From NCBI RefSeq assembly GCF_002239585.1, contig NZ_NDFH01000003.1, positions 992,001-1,056,000 on the forward strand: a stretch of 64,000 nt of DNA, given 5' to 3'. This stretch comes from Psychromonas sp. CD1. GTDB taxonomy: Bacteria > Pseudomonadota > Gammaproteobacteria > Enterobacterales > Psychromonadaceae. Made by a program: the position numbers and the translations under genes. How positions within the stretch are numbered: the stretch's first letter is position 1; every line of letters begins with the position of its first letter. The notes beneath the pieces were generated by a model. It saw only the letters and a list, made by a program, of their open reading frames with translations, did not search any database and was not told the origin of the DNA. Positions 44,092 to 54,224 of this stretch are shown one piece after another.

Positions 44092-46191
44092 TTATGTATA
44101 ATGTTTTAATAAACTTTGCAGGTCTAAAATCAGTGCAATGCCACCATCACTGGTTATCGTCGCACCTGCCATTCCAGGCGTACCAGAAAGTAACTTATCT
44201 AATGCTTTAATAACCACTTCTTCTTGGCCTAATAAAGCATCAACAACCAAAGCTACTTGTTGCACTCCTAACTGAACAATGACAACATGTCCTACACCTT
44301 TTCCTTTTTCAACCGGTGGTTGCTGTGGTGCTAACCAATCACTTAAATAGAAGAGAGGAATAGCTTTCCCTCTAATAACAATGCTTCGTTTCCCATTAAT
44401 TAAATTAGTTTTTTCTAAATCCAGATGAAATATTTCATTCACATTTGTAAGTGGTAAAGCAAATGTTTGCTTCGCAACTACAATCATTAATGTGGGTAAT
44501 ATCGCGAGTGTCAAAGGTACTTTTATTTCTAAACGTGTGCCTTTTCCCATTGTTGAATCGATTGAAATCGTACCATTTAACTTCGTTATCCCTGTTTTAA
44601 CTACATCCATACCAACACCACGACCCGATATATCTGATATTTCAACTTTTGTAGAAAACCCTGGTGCAAATATTAATGAAAATGCATCTTTATCTGACAT
44701 CCTATCTGCACTATCTTGATCCAAAATACCCTTTTTGATAGCGATACTTTTGAGAAGATTAGCATCCATTCCCGCACCATCATCCTCGATAACAAGTAAT
44801 ATATGATCCCCCTCTTGTGATGCAGAAAGTAAAACATGGCCTTGTTTATCTTTACCTGACTGTACGCGAACATCGGGCATCTCGATACCGTGATCTACTG
44901 CGTTGCGCACTAAATGCACGAGAGGATCAGCAAGTGCTTCCACTAATTTTTTATCTAAGTCTGTTTCTTCACCAATTAATTCTAAGCGAATATCCTTGCC
45001 TAACGTTCGCGCAAGATCGCGTACGACGCGCGGAAATTTACCAAAGACTTTTTTAATCGGTTGCATACGGGTTTTCATCACAGAACCTTGTAAGTCTCCT
45101 GTCACAATATCTAAATTGGCAACAGCTCGTGAGATCTCTTCATTATCCGCTGTTGTCTCAAGACTTACTAAGCGGTTGCGTACTAATACCAATTCACCGA
45201 CCATATTCATGATCTCATCAAGAATTGCAGTATCAACACGTACAGTTGGCTCAACTTTTATCTTAGCTACCTTTTTAGGCTGAGCGATTCTTTTTTCTTC
45301 ATTAATAATGGGTTGTAACGTCTCTTTTATCGATGATTTTTTCCCAACAACAGGCTCGTTTACCTGCACTGTGTTTTGTTCTCTTTTACCGATACCGTGT
45401 AATTCATCTAGCAACGATTCAAATTCATCATCTGAAATTTCATCACTGCTTGCACTAACCTCATTGGATGTGGATTTTGAAACAGCATGTGATCCACTGC
45501 CATGAAGTTCATCTAAAAGCGACTCAAATTCATCATCCGAAATTTCATCGCTATCAATAACAGGTTTTGTTATTGCATTTTGTAATGATTTACCTACGCC
45601 ATGTAACTCATCTAACAGTGCTTCAAAATCATCTTCAGAAATTTCTACATTTTCAGACTTTACTTCCGAAGCCTTTATGTTAGATCCAGACTCTACATGT
45701 AATTCATCTAATAACGCATTGTATTCATTTTCAGTAATATCATTAATACTTGTAGCTTTTGCAACAACAGTAACCTCTGGTGTAACACTTTGATCTTCCG
45801 ATGCAGGCTTACTTAATTGGCTTAACTGTTGCACTAATTCAGGAGGGGCGGGGTTAGCAATACTGCCAGTTTGTAACGCGTTAAATTGCTCATTAATGAC
45901 ATCTAATGCTGCCAATATAATATCCATTAAAGGTGCATCAACATTTCTCTGTTTTTGTCGTAAACAATCAAATACATTTTCTGCTCCGTGACATGTTTCG
46001 ACTAATTCATTAAGAGATAAAAAACCCGCGCCACCCTTTACCGTATGAAAACCACGGAAAATCGCATTTAATAATTCAGTATCATCAGGATTATTTTCTA
46101 GTTCCACCAACTGCTCAGATAACAGTTCTAAAATTTCTCCAGCTTCTACTAAAAAGTCCTGAAGGATTTCTTCATCTACTTCAAATGTCAT
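44092..46191 (-). CDS. cheA: chemotaxis histidine kinase CheA with LLDELHG repeats
   Basis: Central kinase of the chemotaxis array, 699 residues. The P1 phosphotransfer domain carries His49 (FRGFHTVKGGAGFL). In place of a clear P2 domain there is a linker with four copies of a short acidic motif at about residues 152-165, 184-197, 217-231 and 252-265, each like ISDDEFESLLDELHG. The dimerisation and ATPase domains follow (ALADPLVHLVRNAVDHGIE, then GRGVGMDVV). The CheW-like P5 domain ends the protein. It begins 11 bases after cheZ. cheY, which should be nearby, is absent. Confidence 0.95.
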   Translation of the reverse strand: MTFEVDEEILQDFLVEAGEILELLSEQLVELENNPDDTELLNAIFRGFHTVKGGAGFLSLNELVETCHGAENVFDCLRQKQRNVDAPLMDIILAALDVINEQFNALQTGSIANPAPPELVQQLSQLSKPASEDQSVTPEVTVVAKATSINDITENEYNALLDELHVESGSNIKASEVKSENVEISEDDFEALLDELHGVGKSLQNAITKPVIDSDEISDDEFESLLDELHGSGSHAVSKSTSNEVSASSDEISDDEFESLLDELHGIGKREQNTVQVNEPVVGKKSSIKETLQPIINEEKRIAQPKKVAKIKVEPTVRVDTAILDEIMNMVGELVLVRNRLVSLETTADNEEISRAVANLDIVTGDLQGSVMKTRMQPIKKVFGKFPRVVRDLARTLGKDIRLELIGEETDLDKKLVEALADPLVHLVRNAVDHGIEMPDVRVQSGKDKQGHVLLSASQEGDHILLVIEDDGAGMDANLLKSIAIKKGILDQDSADRMSDKDAFSLIFAPGFSTKVEISDISGRGVGMDVVKTGITKLNGTISIDSTMGKGTRLEIKVPLTLAILPTLMIVVAKQTFALPLTNVNEIFHLDLEKTNLINGKRSIVIRGKAIPLFYLSDWLAPQQPPVEKGKGVGHVVIVQLGVQQVALVVDALLGQEEVVIKALDKLLSGTPGMAGATITSDGGIALILDLQSLLKHYT

Positions 46192-46202
46192 TTTTTGTTT
46201 CC

Positions 46203-46949
46203 TTAAAAGCCTAAACTAGAAAGTAAATCATCAACCTCATCTTGCCCATTAACAACATCGTCTCTAGAGGTGGTGTCCATAATCGGACCTTCGGCTATTA
46301 TATTTATTTTAGCCGTTTGTTCTTTTATAACTGGTTTACCCGACATAGAGCAAACTTTTAATATTTTTACTAATTTCAACTCTATCTCTTGTACTAGAGA
46401 AATAACTCGACCTATAATTTGTCCTGTTAAATCTTGAAAACCCTGTGCCATTAATATGTCAGTCAATGATACTTTTAAACTTAAGCCACCTTTTTCTGCT
46501 TCTTTGAAAAAATCATCGATTTGTGCGCATAATTGTTTAAATTCACCGAGTGCTAATTGTCGACTCATTAATGCTTGCCAATGGGGGGATATACTCTCTA
46601 TGTTAGAGATTAATTTATCAGCAATAGGAATGCATAGATCAACAGCATCCATCGTTTTATTCGCGGCATCTCCCGTCATCTCTATGACATAATTTAAACG
46701 ATCTTTTGCATCTGGAAGCTCTTTTCCTGCAAGGTCAATTAAACGAGTATCATTTTGGAAGGTCAACAATGCATCATGTAACTCTCGCGTTAATTCACCC
46801 ACTTTTTCAAAAACAACATCGGTATCAAAACTTACATTTAGGGCTGATTTAAAGATGTCGTTTGCACTTGCAATCTCCCCATCTTCGAGATGAGCCACTA
46901 ATGTTTTAGCTTGATCTAATGATATAAGTGCTATTAATTCTTTTCCCAT
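46203..46949 (-). CDS. cheZ: CheY-P phosphatase CheZ
   Basis: A 248-residue helical protein. The catalytic segment is intact: DILMAQGFQDLTGQIIGRVI contains the conserved Asp and the Gln that attacks CheY-P. The C-terminal CheY-tether (DEVDDLLSSLGF) is perfect. The N-terminus differs from relatives: homology begins at LISLDQAKTLV, preceded by about seven extra residues (MGKELIA) encoded across the junction with fliJ, whose 3' end overlaps this start by 16 bases. In relatives cheY, not fliJ, precedes cheZ, so the start has probably been remodelled by a deletion. Confidence 0.93.
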   Translation of the reverse strand: MGKELIALISLDQAKTLVAHLEDGEIASANDIFKSALNVSFDTDVVFEKVGELTRELHDALLTFQNDTRLIDLAGKELPDAKDRLNYVIEMTGDAANKTMDAVDLCIPIADKLISNIESISPHWQALMSRQLALGEFKQLCAQIDDFFKEAEKGGLSLKVSLTDILMAQGFQDLTGQIIGRVISLVQEIELKLVKILKVCSMSGKPVIKEQTAKINIIAEGPIMDTTSRDDVVNGQDEVDDLLSSLGF

Positions 46950-47350
46950 GTGTTTACTTTCTGTTCTTTTATATTTTCTATTTTTTCTTCTTTAAGCGCT
47001 TTTTTATGCAATAACATCGCAATGGCTTTGCTATTTATTTGGCATTCTAACCATGATTTTTTATATGCATGCACATCATATTCCAATTTTACTAGCATTT
47101 GCTGTTGTTTTGATAAACCCAAATCTATTTGCACGATAAATTGTTGGTATTTTCTTAATTCGGATACAGATAATCCCAAAGCCCCTTTTACACTTAACTG
47201 CTCAGTATATTGTCTACGATATTGTTGTAGATTTTGTAATTGCTGGCGCTGTTCAAACAAAATGTTCTGTGCCTTTTTATAAGCTTGTAATGCACTCGTC
47301 ACTTGTTTTTGTTTTTGCTCATAAACAAGTTTTAATACGTTTTTAGCCAT
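46934..47350 (-). CDS. fliJ: flagellar export protein FliJ, C-terminus probably shortened
   Basis: Coiled-coil escort of the flagellar type III export apparatus that links the FliI ATPase to FlhA. I place the start at the ATG at 47350 (MAKNVLKLVYEQKQKQ) because AAGAG lies 6 bases before it; the ATG at 47356 overlaps that site. The product is 138 residues. Residues 1-120 follow the family pattern. The last stretch (KEEKIENIKEQKVNTWEKN) ends about where relatives still have 10-15 residues (compare the EQKQMDEF region), so the tail appears replaced at the fliJ-cheZ junction. Confidence 0.88.
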   Translation of the reverse strand: MAKNVLKLVYEQKQKQVTSALQAYKKAQNILFEQRQQLQNLQQYRRQYTEQLSVKGALGLSVSELRKYQQFIVQIDLGLSKQQQMLVKLEYDVHAYKKSWLECQINSKAIAMLLHKKALKEEKIENIKEQKVNTWEKN

Positions 47351-47367
47351 ATTCATCTCTTATTTTA

Positions 47368-48699
47368 CTAACTATTAACAAATTCTTGCGTTAATGTCGC
47401 AAGTTGCGTTAAACAATCATTATAATTAATGCACTCTTTCATTCCTTGTTGCAAGAAATGATCCAATTTAGGCCGTATAATAATCGCTTTATCAATACGA
47501 GGATCACTCCCTCTTACATATGCACCAATGGTGATAAGCTCTTTATTTTCTTGATATAAATTATATGCTTGCTTTAAAACACGAGCGAGAGTTTGATGCT
47601 CATCTGACGTTACCATTGGCATAACACGGCTAATTGATTTACTCACATCAATCGCAGGAAAGTGTCCTGCATCCGCAAGTTCTCGAGATAATACAATATG
47701 TCCATCTAAAATTGCCCGAGAAGCATCTGCGATGGGATCTTGTAAATCATCGCCTTCAGTTAATACCGTAAAAAAAGCACTGATTGAGCCTTGATTTTCA
47801 TTTCCATTACCAGCACGTTCAACTAATGCAGGTAATTTTGCAAAAACAGAGGGTGGGTAACCTTTTGTCGCAGGAGGCTCTCCGATAGCTAATGCAATTT
47901 CACGTTGTGCTTGTGCAAAACGTGTTAATGAATCTATCAACAATAAAACATTTAAACCTTGATCTCGAAAATATTCAGCAATGGTTAATGATGTTTCACA
48001 AGCTTTGAGACGCATTAATGGCGAAACATCCGCAGGTGCTGCTATCACTACTGCACGTTTACGTCCCTCTTCCCCTAAAATATCCTCAATAAATTCTTTA
48101 ACTTCTCGTCCACGTTCACCGATTAACCCCACCACTACAACATCGGCATTTGTTCCCCTAGTCATCATTCCCAACAAAACACTTTTACCAACTCCGGAGC
48201 CTGCAAATAACCCCATACGTTGGCCTTGCCCTACCGTGAGTAAAGCATTAATTGCTTTAATTCCGACATCAAGGGGCTCTTTTATTTTTTTTCTACTCAA
48301 GGGGTTAATACACTGCGGGCTATAATAACTAGTTTCAGCTGTAAGAACGTCCCCTTTTCCATCCAGCGGACGACCCATTCCATCGAGAACTCTGCCTAAT
48401 AACTCCATACCAACAGGGATACCCTGCTGATGCATTTGAGGAATAACTTTGGCACCAGGAAGTACCCCAGTCAAACGCTCACTAGGCATTAAAAATAAAC
48501 GTTCTCCAGAAAAACCCACAACCTCAGCATCTATAAAACCATCTTGGCTTTCAACTTTACATAGACTCCCCACCGCGGCAATACAGCCAATTGCCTCAAG
48601 TGTCAAACCCACCACACGGACAAGTTTCCCTGAAACGATTGGTTTAATCACTGAATCACTTGTTTTATATTGTGCAAAGCGTAGGCCTAATTTATTCAT
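47368..48699 (-). CDS. fliI: flagellum-specific ATPase FliI
   Basis: Export ATPase related to F1-beta. It has 443 residues. Walker A is [18 protein letters not shown] near 165. Other family stretches are [20 protein letters not shown], the Walker [21 protein letters not shown], the type III family block [20 protein letters not shown] and [15 protein letters not shown]. It overlaps the fliH stop and is followed 17 bases later by fliJ. All catalytic parts are intact. Confidence 0.97.
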   Translation of the reverse strand: MNKLGLRFAQYKTSDSVIKPIVSGKLVRVVGLTLEAIGCIAAVGSLCKVESQDGFIDAEVVGFSGERLFLMPSERLTGVLPGAKVIPQMHQQGIPVGMELLGRVLDGMGRPLDGKGDVLTAETSYYSPQCINPLSRKKIKEPLDVGIKAINALLTVGQGQRMGLFAGSGVGKSVLLGMMTRGTNADVVVVGLIGERGREVKEFIEDILGEEGRKRAVVIAAPADVSPLMRLKACETSLTIAEYFRDQGLNVLLLIDSLTRFAQAQREIALAIGEPPATKGYPPSVFAKLPALVERAGNGNENQGSISAFFTVLTEGDDLQDPIADASRAILDGHIVLSRELADAGHFPAIDVSKSISRVMPMVTSDEHQTLARVLKQAYNLYQENKELITIGAYVRGSDPRIDKAIIIRPKLDHFLQQGMKECINYNDCLTQLATLTQEFVNS

Positions 48700-49639
48700 G
48701 ATCTAGATTTCCTAATAACTCCTTAGTCCCATCACTCTCTGTCGATGATATATCCGTATCGAGATCAGAATTTTCGTTATCACTTAACTCTGTTTCTATC
48801 TCTTCTTGTGTAGGCATTGGTGTATTATTTAAAAGGCTTGAATCGTCATTTTTTTTAGGCATATGCTGATAATTTTTCTGTAAGAACTGTTTTAAAACCT
48901 GATCCACTCGCGTATTGAAGGCATAATCGATGCTCGAAGTTTCACTCTGTATTTGGCAGTCTCCCCTTAATAATGCAGGATCCGCATAAAGGTCCCAACC
49001 ACGATCTGAACAGACCTCCGCAGAATATACTTGTTGTACAAACAGTAAATCTTCGGGATGTAATAATATTTTTAATGTTTGCCCACTAATTGGTAACGCT
49101 TCAATTGCTTGCTTTAACGCTTGTAGTATAATTTTAGGATCCGTTTTTAATTCGACACGACACATCTGCTCTGCGAGATGTTGAGCTAATGTCACTAATT
49201 GATACTCTACATTTTCATCGAGTAATTGTAACGGGTTATGTAACCGAGTTAGCAATGTATCCCATTGTTTTACTTTAATTTTAACTTGTTCTTCACCCTG
49301 CGTTAAACCTTGCTCTAGCCCTTGTTCTAAACCTTCCTTTTGACCCTCTTCTAAACCTTGCTTTTTGCCCTCTTCTAAGCCTTTCTCCATGCCAGCTTCT
49401 CGGCCCTCTTTGAAACCATCTTCATAAGCAGATTGACGAATTTCTTCAATATCATCGAGTGTTAAAGGTTGAGGTTGTATCTCCAAATCTTCCTGATCAA
49501 CTTCAGTAGTGTTTTGTCTACCTTGATACCAAGCCGCAGGTTTCCCAAATAAAGTGTTTTTTGATTTTTCTATATTTTTATCATCGTTATCTAGATCCGG
49601 TAAGGACCATTGTAAATACTCATCGTTATTCTCCGACAT
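48692..49639 (-). CDS. fliH: flagellar assembly protein FliH with long glycine-period repeat
   Basis: Negative regulator and stator of FliI, 315 residues. About residues 72-115 form an uninterrupted run with glycine every fourth residue, such as [20 protein letters not shown] and [18 protein letters not shown], far longer than the few GxxxG turns of E. coli FliH. The C-terminal FliI-binding domain follows ([40 protein letters not shown]). The last 45 residues are acidic and Ser/Asn-rich. It lies 20 bases after fliG. Confidence 0.93.
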   Translation of the reverse strand: MSENNDEYLQWSLPDLDNDDKNIEKSKNTLFGKPAAWYQGRQNTTEVDQEDLEIQPQPLTLDDIEEIRQSAYEDGFKEGREAGMEKGLEEGKKQGLEEGQKEGLEQGLEQGLTQGEEQVKIKVKQWDTLLTRLHNPLQLLDENVEYQLVTLAQHLAEQMCRVELKTDPKIILQALKQAIEALPISGQTLKILLHPEDLLFVQQVYSAEVCSDRGWDLYADPALLRGDCQIQSETSSIDYAFNTRVDQVLKQFLQKNYQHMPKKNDDSSLLNNTPMPTQEEIETELSDNENSDLDTDISSTESDGTKELLGNLDHE

Positions 49640-49659
49640 GTCTGTCTACCTTTTGTCGA

Positions 49660-50706
49660 TTATAAAAATTCATCTCCACCCGAACCACCAAGCATTATCT
49701 CGCCCGCATCGGATAATCGCCGTGCAATAGCGAGTATCTCTTTCTGAGCGCTTTCTACTTCACTAATACGTACAGGCCCCATCGCTTCTAAATCATCTTC
49801 AAGCATTTCAGCTGCGCGTTTAGACATGTTTTTCAATATTTTCTCTTTTAGCTGATCATCCGCACCTTTTAATGCCATTTGCAATTGATCACTAGGTATT
49901 TCACGTAACAACGTTTGTGTTCCACGATCATCCAAGTCGACCAAATTATCAAATACAAACATAAGATCTTGAATTTGTTGACTCATATCCTCGTTTGTTT
50001 CACGTAACAAGTCCATAAGAGGACCTTCTACTGCCGTATCTAAATAGTTCATAATATCCGCGGCCGCTTTCATTCCGCCCATTTTAGCCGATTGCGCGCC
50101 CGCTTGACCTGCGAACTGTTTCTCCATAATTTCATTTAGCTCATCTAACGCTGCTGGTTGAACTTCTTCCAAATCAGCAATACGCATCATAAGATCTAAA
50201 CGATTTTTTTCAGGAAATTGAGCAATTATCTTAGCGGATTGATCCGGGTCTAAATAGGATAATACAATGGTTTGAATCTGCGGATGCTCATTCTGAATAA
50301 TAGAGGCAACTTGACGTGCATCCATCCATTTCAATGAGTCTAACCCTTTAGAGCCACTGCCTAAAATAATTTGATCCACCAAATTACCCGCTTTATCCTC
50401 ACCTAATGCTGCAATTAAAGATGCGCGAACAAAGTCTTCACTGTCTAAACCGATATTACTGTGTTTTTGAATATCTTTAATAAAGGCTCGATGCACACTT
50501 GCAACACGTACTTGCAACGAATTATCTAAAGCTGCCATTTCCATGCCTAATTTTTGTACTTGTTTTGGCTCTAAATTTCTAAAAATTTGCGCGGCGTCTT
50601 CTGGTGTCAAGCTCAGCATTAATAATGCAGATTTAATAACACCGGTTAATGTAGAAACATCAAAGTCATCATTCACGTCTTCGCTTTTATCATCATTATT
50701 ACTCAT
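49660..50706 (-). CDS. fliG: flagellar motor switch protein FliG
   Basis: Torque-generating rotor protein, 348 residues. Middle-domain EHPQ motif is seen in IIQNEHPQIQTIVLSYLDPD near 140. The C-terminal torque helix (DDRGTQTLLREIPSDQL) and the GGG-like tail (LGGSGGDEFL) are intact. The armadillo halves are present in normal order. It overlaps fliF by 8 bases and precedes fliH. Confidence 0.96.
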   Translation of the reverse strand: MSNNDDKSEDVNDDFDVSTLTGVIKSALLMLSLTPEDAAQIFRNLEPKQVQKLGMEMAALDNSLQVRVASVHRAFIKDIQKHSNIGLDSEDFVRASLIAALGEDKAGNLVDQIILGSGSKGLDSLKWMDARQVASIIQNEHPQIQTIVLSYLDPDQSAKIIAQFPEKNRLDLMMRIADLEEVQPAALDELNEIMEKQFAGQAGAQSAKMGGMKAAADIMNYLDTAVEGPLMDLLRETNEDMSQQIQDLMFVFDNLVDLDDRGTQTLLREIPSDQLQMALKGADDQLKEKILKNMSKRAAEMLEDDLEAMGPVRISEVESAQKEILAIARRLSDAGEIMLGGSGGDEFL

Positions 50707-52306
50707 CAGAAGCTAACCACTCTTTAATTACTTGTGCCGATAGGCCAGGTTCATTCGCCACGAGGGCGCGCACCGCTTTTAATAAATCTTCATCTTTGTG
50801 TAAATTTGGTAATTTAATGTGTCCACCACCAATATCAAATTCAATGCTCACATCATCATCTTCGGTTAATAATTGTAAATTATCATTTCCAAGATCGCCA
50901 ATTGCTCCACCTAAATCATACTCTTCTTCATTTTCTAAAGACTCTGGATAAAGTAATTTTTTCATAATAGGTCTTACAATTAGTAGCAATGTTAATAATA
51001 TAACTAATATGCTACCACCAAAACGTATATAGCCTTGGAACACTTCTGTTTTCCAAAACTCAATTTCTGGTTCAAAATCTAAATCAACTTTATTAAAACG
51101 TAACGAAGCTATTTCAAGAAGATCTCCACGAGTTTTGTTCAGACCTAAGCCACCCGCTAATAAGCGCCTAATATTATCAACTTCTTCCACAGGCCGCGGA
51201 ACATAAGTTACTTCACCCGCTTCATTAGTTTTAGCTATATAATCAAGTGCAACAGAAACGGTGAGCCGATCAATCGTACCCACTTTATGTTTAATGTGTA
51301 CGACCGTTGTATCTACTTCATAATTACGTGTTTCTTCATTATGTGAATTGCCCGTGATAGCTTTATTTGCGCCATTATCTTTACGGAACTCTTCTGGAAT
51401 AGATGATGCAACTGGAGGTTGATTTGTTAATGCTCCTGGGATATTGCCAATAGTAGAATTGGTTGACTTTGTTTCTATCAGCATTTCACTTCGAATAGAT
51501 TTTTTACTAGGATTATATATTTTTTGAGTTTCTTCTTTTATGGTGAAATCCATCGCTAAATCAACTTCAGCGGTGTAATTTGCCAACCCTAAAATAGGGA
51601 TTAATATCGCATCTATTTTAGATTTATATTCATCTTCCCGAGTTTGCTCTAACGCAAATTCGGCACTACTTCGCGCAGACAAACTATTTTTACTGCCAGA
51701 ATGTAGCAAACGTCCTCGTTGATCACTAACCGTCACATTATTCGGTGATAAACCTTGTACTGATGAGGCAACAATATCCACAATAGAGTCTATTTCTTGT
51801 GCAGATAATACATAATATTTTGAAGTGGTAATAACGACTGTTGCACTCGCTTTACGTTCCCTACGGGCAAACACACTTTGTTTAGGGATAGCTAATAAAA
51901 CTTGTGCCTTTGTAATGTTCTTCATCGACATAATAGCAACGGCTATCTGACGCTCACGACTAAGTTTAAGACGCTCTCTTTCCACGCGTTGACTGACGCC
52001 AAAGCCCATATCCTGTAATAATATATCATCACCATTATCATTATTATTATCTTGTGCTAGACCTGCACGTGTCATTAATAATTTTATTTTTTGATACTGA
52101 TCCGCTTCAACCAGTACTGAGTTACCTTCCAACTGATAGGTGATTTTTTCTTTATCTAAAAAATCTAGCGTGCTGATTAATTCCTCAGTTTGATAATTAC
52201 CAAGAGGTCGATAATCTGCCTGTTTACCCCAAGACCAGAGAATAACAACAATGGCAAGCACGATTAAAAGGCCAATGATCATACTAATTTGACGTAATAC
52301 ATCCAC
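50699..52306 (-). CDS. fliF: MS-ring protein FliF lacking the usual N-terminal leader
   Basis: Basal-body MS-ring protein, 535 residues. It has the two RBM domains (YRPLGNYQTEELISTLDFLD near 32, then VEADQYQKIKLLMTRAGL) and two transmembrane helices (about 8-26 and 433-452). A C-terminal FliG-binding tail closes it (DLLKAVRALVANEPGLSAQV, then IKEWLASDE). Homologues carry 30-40 residues before the first helix. Here the only start is a GTG immediately before DVLRQ, without a ribosome site. Upstream in frame (FFSNV) the homology goes on a few codons, then a stop occurs. With one more T in the T8 run at 52312-52319 an ATG at about 52345 would come into frame. fliE and its promoter are missing. 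Confidence 0.88.
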   Translation of the reverse strand: MDVLRQISMIIGLLIVLAIVVILWSWGKQADYRPLGNYQTEELISTLDFLDKEKITYQLEGNSVLVEADQYQKIKLLMTRAGLAQDNNNDNGDDILLQDMGFGVSQRVERERLKLSRERQIAVAIMSMKNITKAQVLLAIPKQSVFARRERKASATVVITTSKYYVLSAQEIDSIVDIVASSVQGLSPNNVTVSDQRGRLLHSGSKNSLSARSSAEFALEQTREDEYKSKIDAILIPILGLANYTAEVDLAMDFTIKEETQKIYNPSKKSIRSEMLIETKSTNSTIGNIPGALTNQPPVASSIPEEFRKDNGANKAITGNSHNEETRNYEVDTTVVHIKHKVGTIDRLTVSVALDYIAKTNEAGEVTYVPRPVEEVDNIRRLLAGGLGLNKTRGDLLEIASLRFNKVDLDFEPEIEFWKTEVFQGYIRFGGSILVILLTLLLIVRPIMKKLLYPESLENEEEYDLGGAIGDLGNDNLQLLTEDDDVSIEFDIGGGHIKLPNLHKDEDLLKAVRALVANEPGLSAQVIKEWLASDE

Positions 52307-52359
52307 ATTTGAAAAAAAAGTAGCAAGAGGTCAAATGCCCCCATAGAAAAGGAAATAGA

Positions 52360-54075
52360 ATGCAAAACAATCAGCCTATTAATAATAATGAAAAGCATTT
52401 TAAACCCGGTAGCACGTTAGTCTCCATTACGGATATAAATGGTGTTATCGAGTACATTAATACTGATTTTATAGAAATGTCAGGCTTTAGTCGAAGTGAA
52501 TTGATTGGCCAGAACCATAATATTGTTCGCCATCCAGATATGCCTGAAGCTGCTTTTTCCGATTTGTGGGGAACTATAAAAAAGAATGAAGAATGGCGAG
52601 GTCTCGTAAAAAACCGATGTAAAGATGGTAGCTTTTATTGGGTTGATGCATATGTTATCCCTGTCTATAAGAATGGACTAAAAGCAGGTTATCAATCGAT
52701 ACGTAGCATCCCAACTAAAGAACAAGTTCAAGAAGCTGAAAAATTCTATCGGCATTTAAACAGTAATAAAAATTTAACCATCAAACATAAAATAAAATGG
52801 GGAGATATTAATATATCGTATAAGATTAACACTCTAATTGGACTAATTTTGATTGGTATAGTACTTTTAGCTACCTTATATAGTGTGGCCATACATCAAA
52901 GTGGTAGTGTGTTATACGAACAATTATCCACATTAAATGCGATTCCAAGTTTAAGTGCGGAACAACAAAGCTTGCAACAATATATCGATACACTCCAAAA
53001 CCAATATTTTATTGGCTACGTGATTATTGGTGTATTATGCGCCCTTATCCTTCTTTTATGGTTAATCACCTTCCGCTCGGTGCTCAAGCCTATCACCTTA
53101 ATCCGTCAACAACTGCGTTTAATTGCAGGGGGCGATTTAACCAACATTATCAATACAAATTGTAACGATGAAATAGGCAAAGTGACCATGGCCGTAAAAT
53201 TATTACAAGCACGTTTACGTACCATTTTTGGTCAGTTTATCGAAACAACCGAAGAGCTCATTACATCGGCTGATAATGTATCCAATAGCAGCCAGAATAT
53301 GAAAACAGGTCTGGAAAAACAAACTAATGAAACGCATTTAGTCGCAACCGCAATGTTGGAGATGCTAACATCTGTTGAAGAAGTATCCATCAATGCGAGA
53401 ACGGCATCTCAAGAAACAAAAAAAGCAACGGAAGACTCACAAAATGGTGCCAACATTGTGAATGTGGCATATAACGCAATCAACAAACTTTCAGATGAAG
53501 TAAAACAAACATCCAATGTAATCAACCGATTGGCAGAAGAAAGCAATAAAATAAGCACAATAACAGACACGATTAGTAGTATTGCAGAACAAACTAATTT
53601 ACTCGCACTCAATGCGGCAATTGAAGCAGCAAGAGCGGGTGAACAGGGTCGAGGGTTTGCAGTTGTCGCCGATGAAGTCCGCTCTTTAGCATCTAGAACA
53701 CAAGATGCTACAAGTGAAATTCGCAATATGATAGAAAATCTACACTCAGGTATTAATAGTGCGGTCGATGCAATGGAACAAAATATTCAGCAAGTTGCAA
53801 CCGTATTAAATGATGTTGAAAGCTCAAAGGAAAGCTTCCATCGAATTAGCCTCGCCATCAATGAAATTAATACGATGAATTCACAAATTGCTACGGCTGC
53901 AGAAGCACAGAAACAAGTATCAGAAGAGATAAATAAAAATGTTTTATCTATGAATGACCAGTCCAGTAATGCAGCATCTGAAGTAGTTAAAGTGCTACAA
54001 GATAACGCGCTAGGTCTAACGTCCATGGCCGTTAGTTTACAAGCTCAACTAAACACCATAGAGCTTAAACACTAA
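52360..54075 (+). CDS. PAS-domain methyl-accepting chemotaxis protein (Aer-like)
   Basis: A 571-residue energy/redox-type chemoreceptor. An N-terminal PAS domain ([20 protein letters not shown] near 25, [19 protein letters not shown]) resembles Aer. Two transmembrane helices follow (about 158-178 and 218-236), then HAMP ([20 protein letters not shown]). The cytoplasmic signalling hairpin tip is canonical ([20 protein letters not shown], then [15 protein letters not shown]). No C-terminal CheR/CheB pentapeptide is seen. AAGGAAATAGA supplies the ribosome site. It is divergent from fliF with only 53 bases between, an arrangement that leaves fliF no room for a normal promoter. Confidence 0.93.
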   Translation: MQNNQPINNNEKHFKPGSTLVSITDINGVIEYINTDFIEMSGFSRSELIGQNHNIVRHPDMPEAAFSDLWGTIKKNEEWRGLVKNRCKDGSFYWVDAYVIPVYKNGLKAGYQSIRSIPTKEQVQEAEKFYRHLNSNKNLTIKHKIKWGDINISYKINTLIGLILIGIVLLATLYSVAIHQSGSVLYEQLSTLNAIPSLSAEQQSLQQYIDTLQNQYFIGYVIIGVLCALILLLWLITFRSVLKPITLIRQQLRLIAGGDLTNIINTNCNDEIGKVTMAVKLLQARLRTIFGQFIETTEELITSADNVSNSSQNMKTGLEKQTNETHLVATAMLEMLTSVEEVSINARTASQETKKATEDSQNGANIVNVAYNAINKLSDEVKQTSNVINRLAEESNKISTITDTISSIAEQTNLLALNAAIEAARAGEQGRGFAVVADEVRSLASRTQDATSEIRNMIENLHSGINSAVDAMEQNIQQVATVLNDVESSKESFHRISLAINEINTMNSQIATAAEAQKQVSEEINKNVLSMNDQSSNAASEVVKVLQDNALGLTSMAVSLQAQLNTIELKH

Positions 54076-54138
54076 GATACAACATCTATAACTAGATAAG
54101 ATAAAAACTTTATTTGTTAACCAGATCCTAAAATTTAT

Positions 54139-54179
54139 GTTATTACCTCTCCAAGATATTATTAATGAGAGGTAATAAC
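54139..54179. repeat. 12-bp inverted repeat between mcp and kdsD
   Basis: GTTATTACCTCT (54139-54150) and AGAGGTAATAAC (54168-54179) are perfect arms with a 17-base loop, in the gap between two convergent genes. There is no U-run. It may serve as a shared bidirectional transcript end. Confidence 0.55.
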
Positions 54180-54224
54180 GATAATCAACATGTTTAGCAA
54201 AAGATGTTTTTAGCGCAGCTTATA

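Noticed and set aside
46203-52306. A lateral (LafK-type) flagellar system
   Set aside because: FlrABC, FlaG, CheZ/CheA/CheB linkage and a ParA-type ATPase mark a polar-type system. No lafK or lateral motAB is present.
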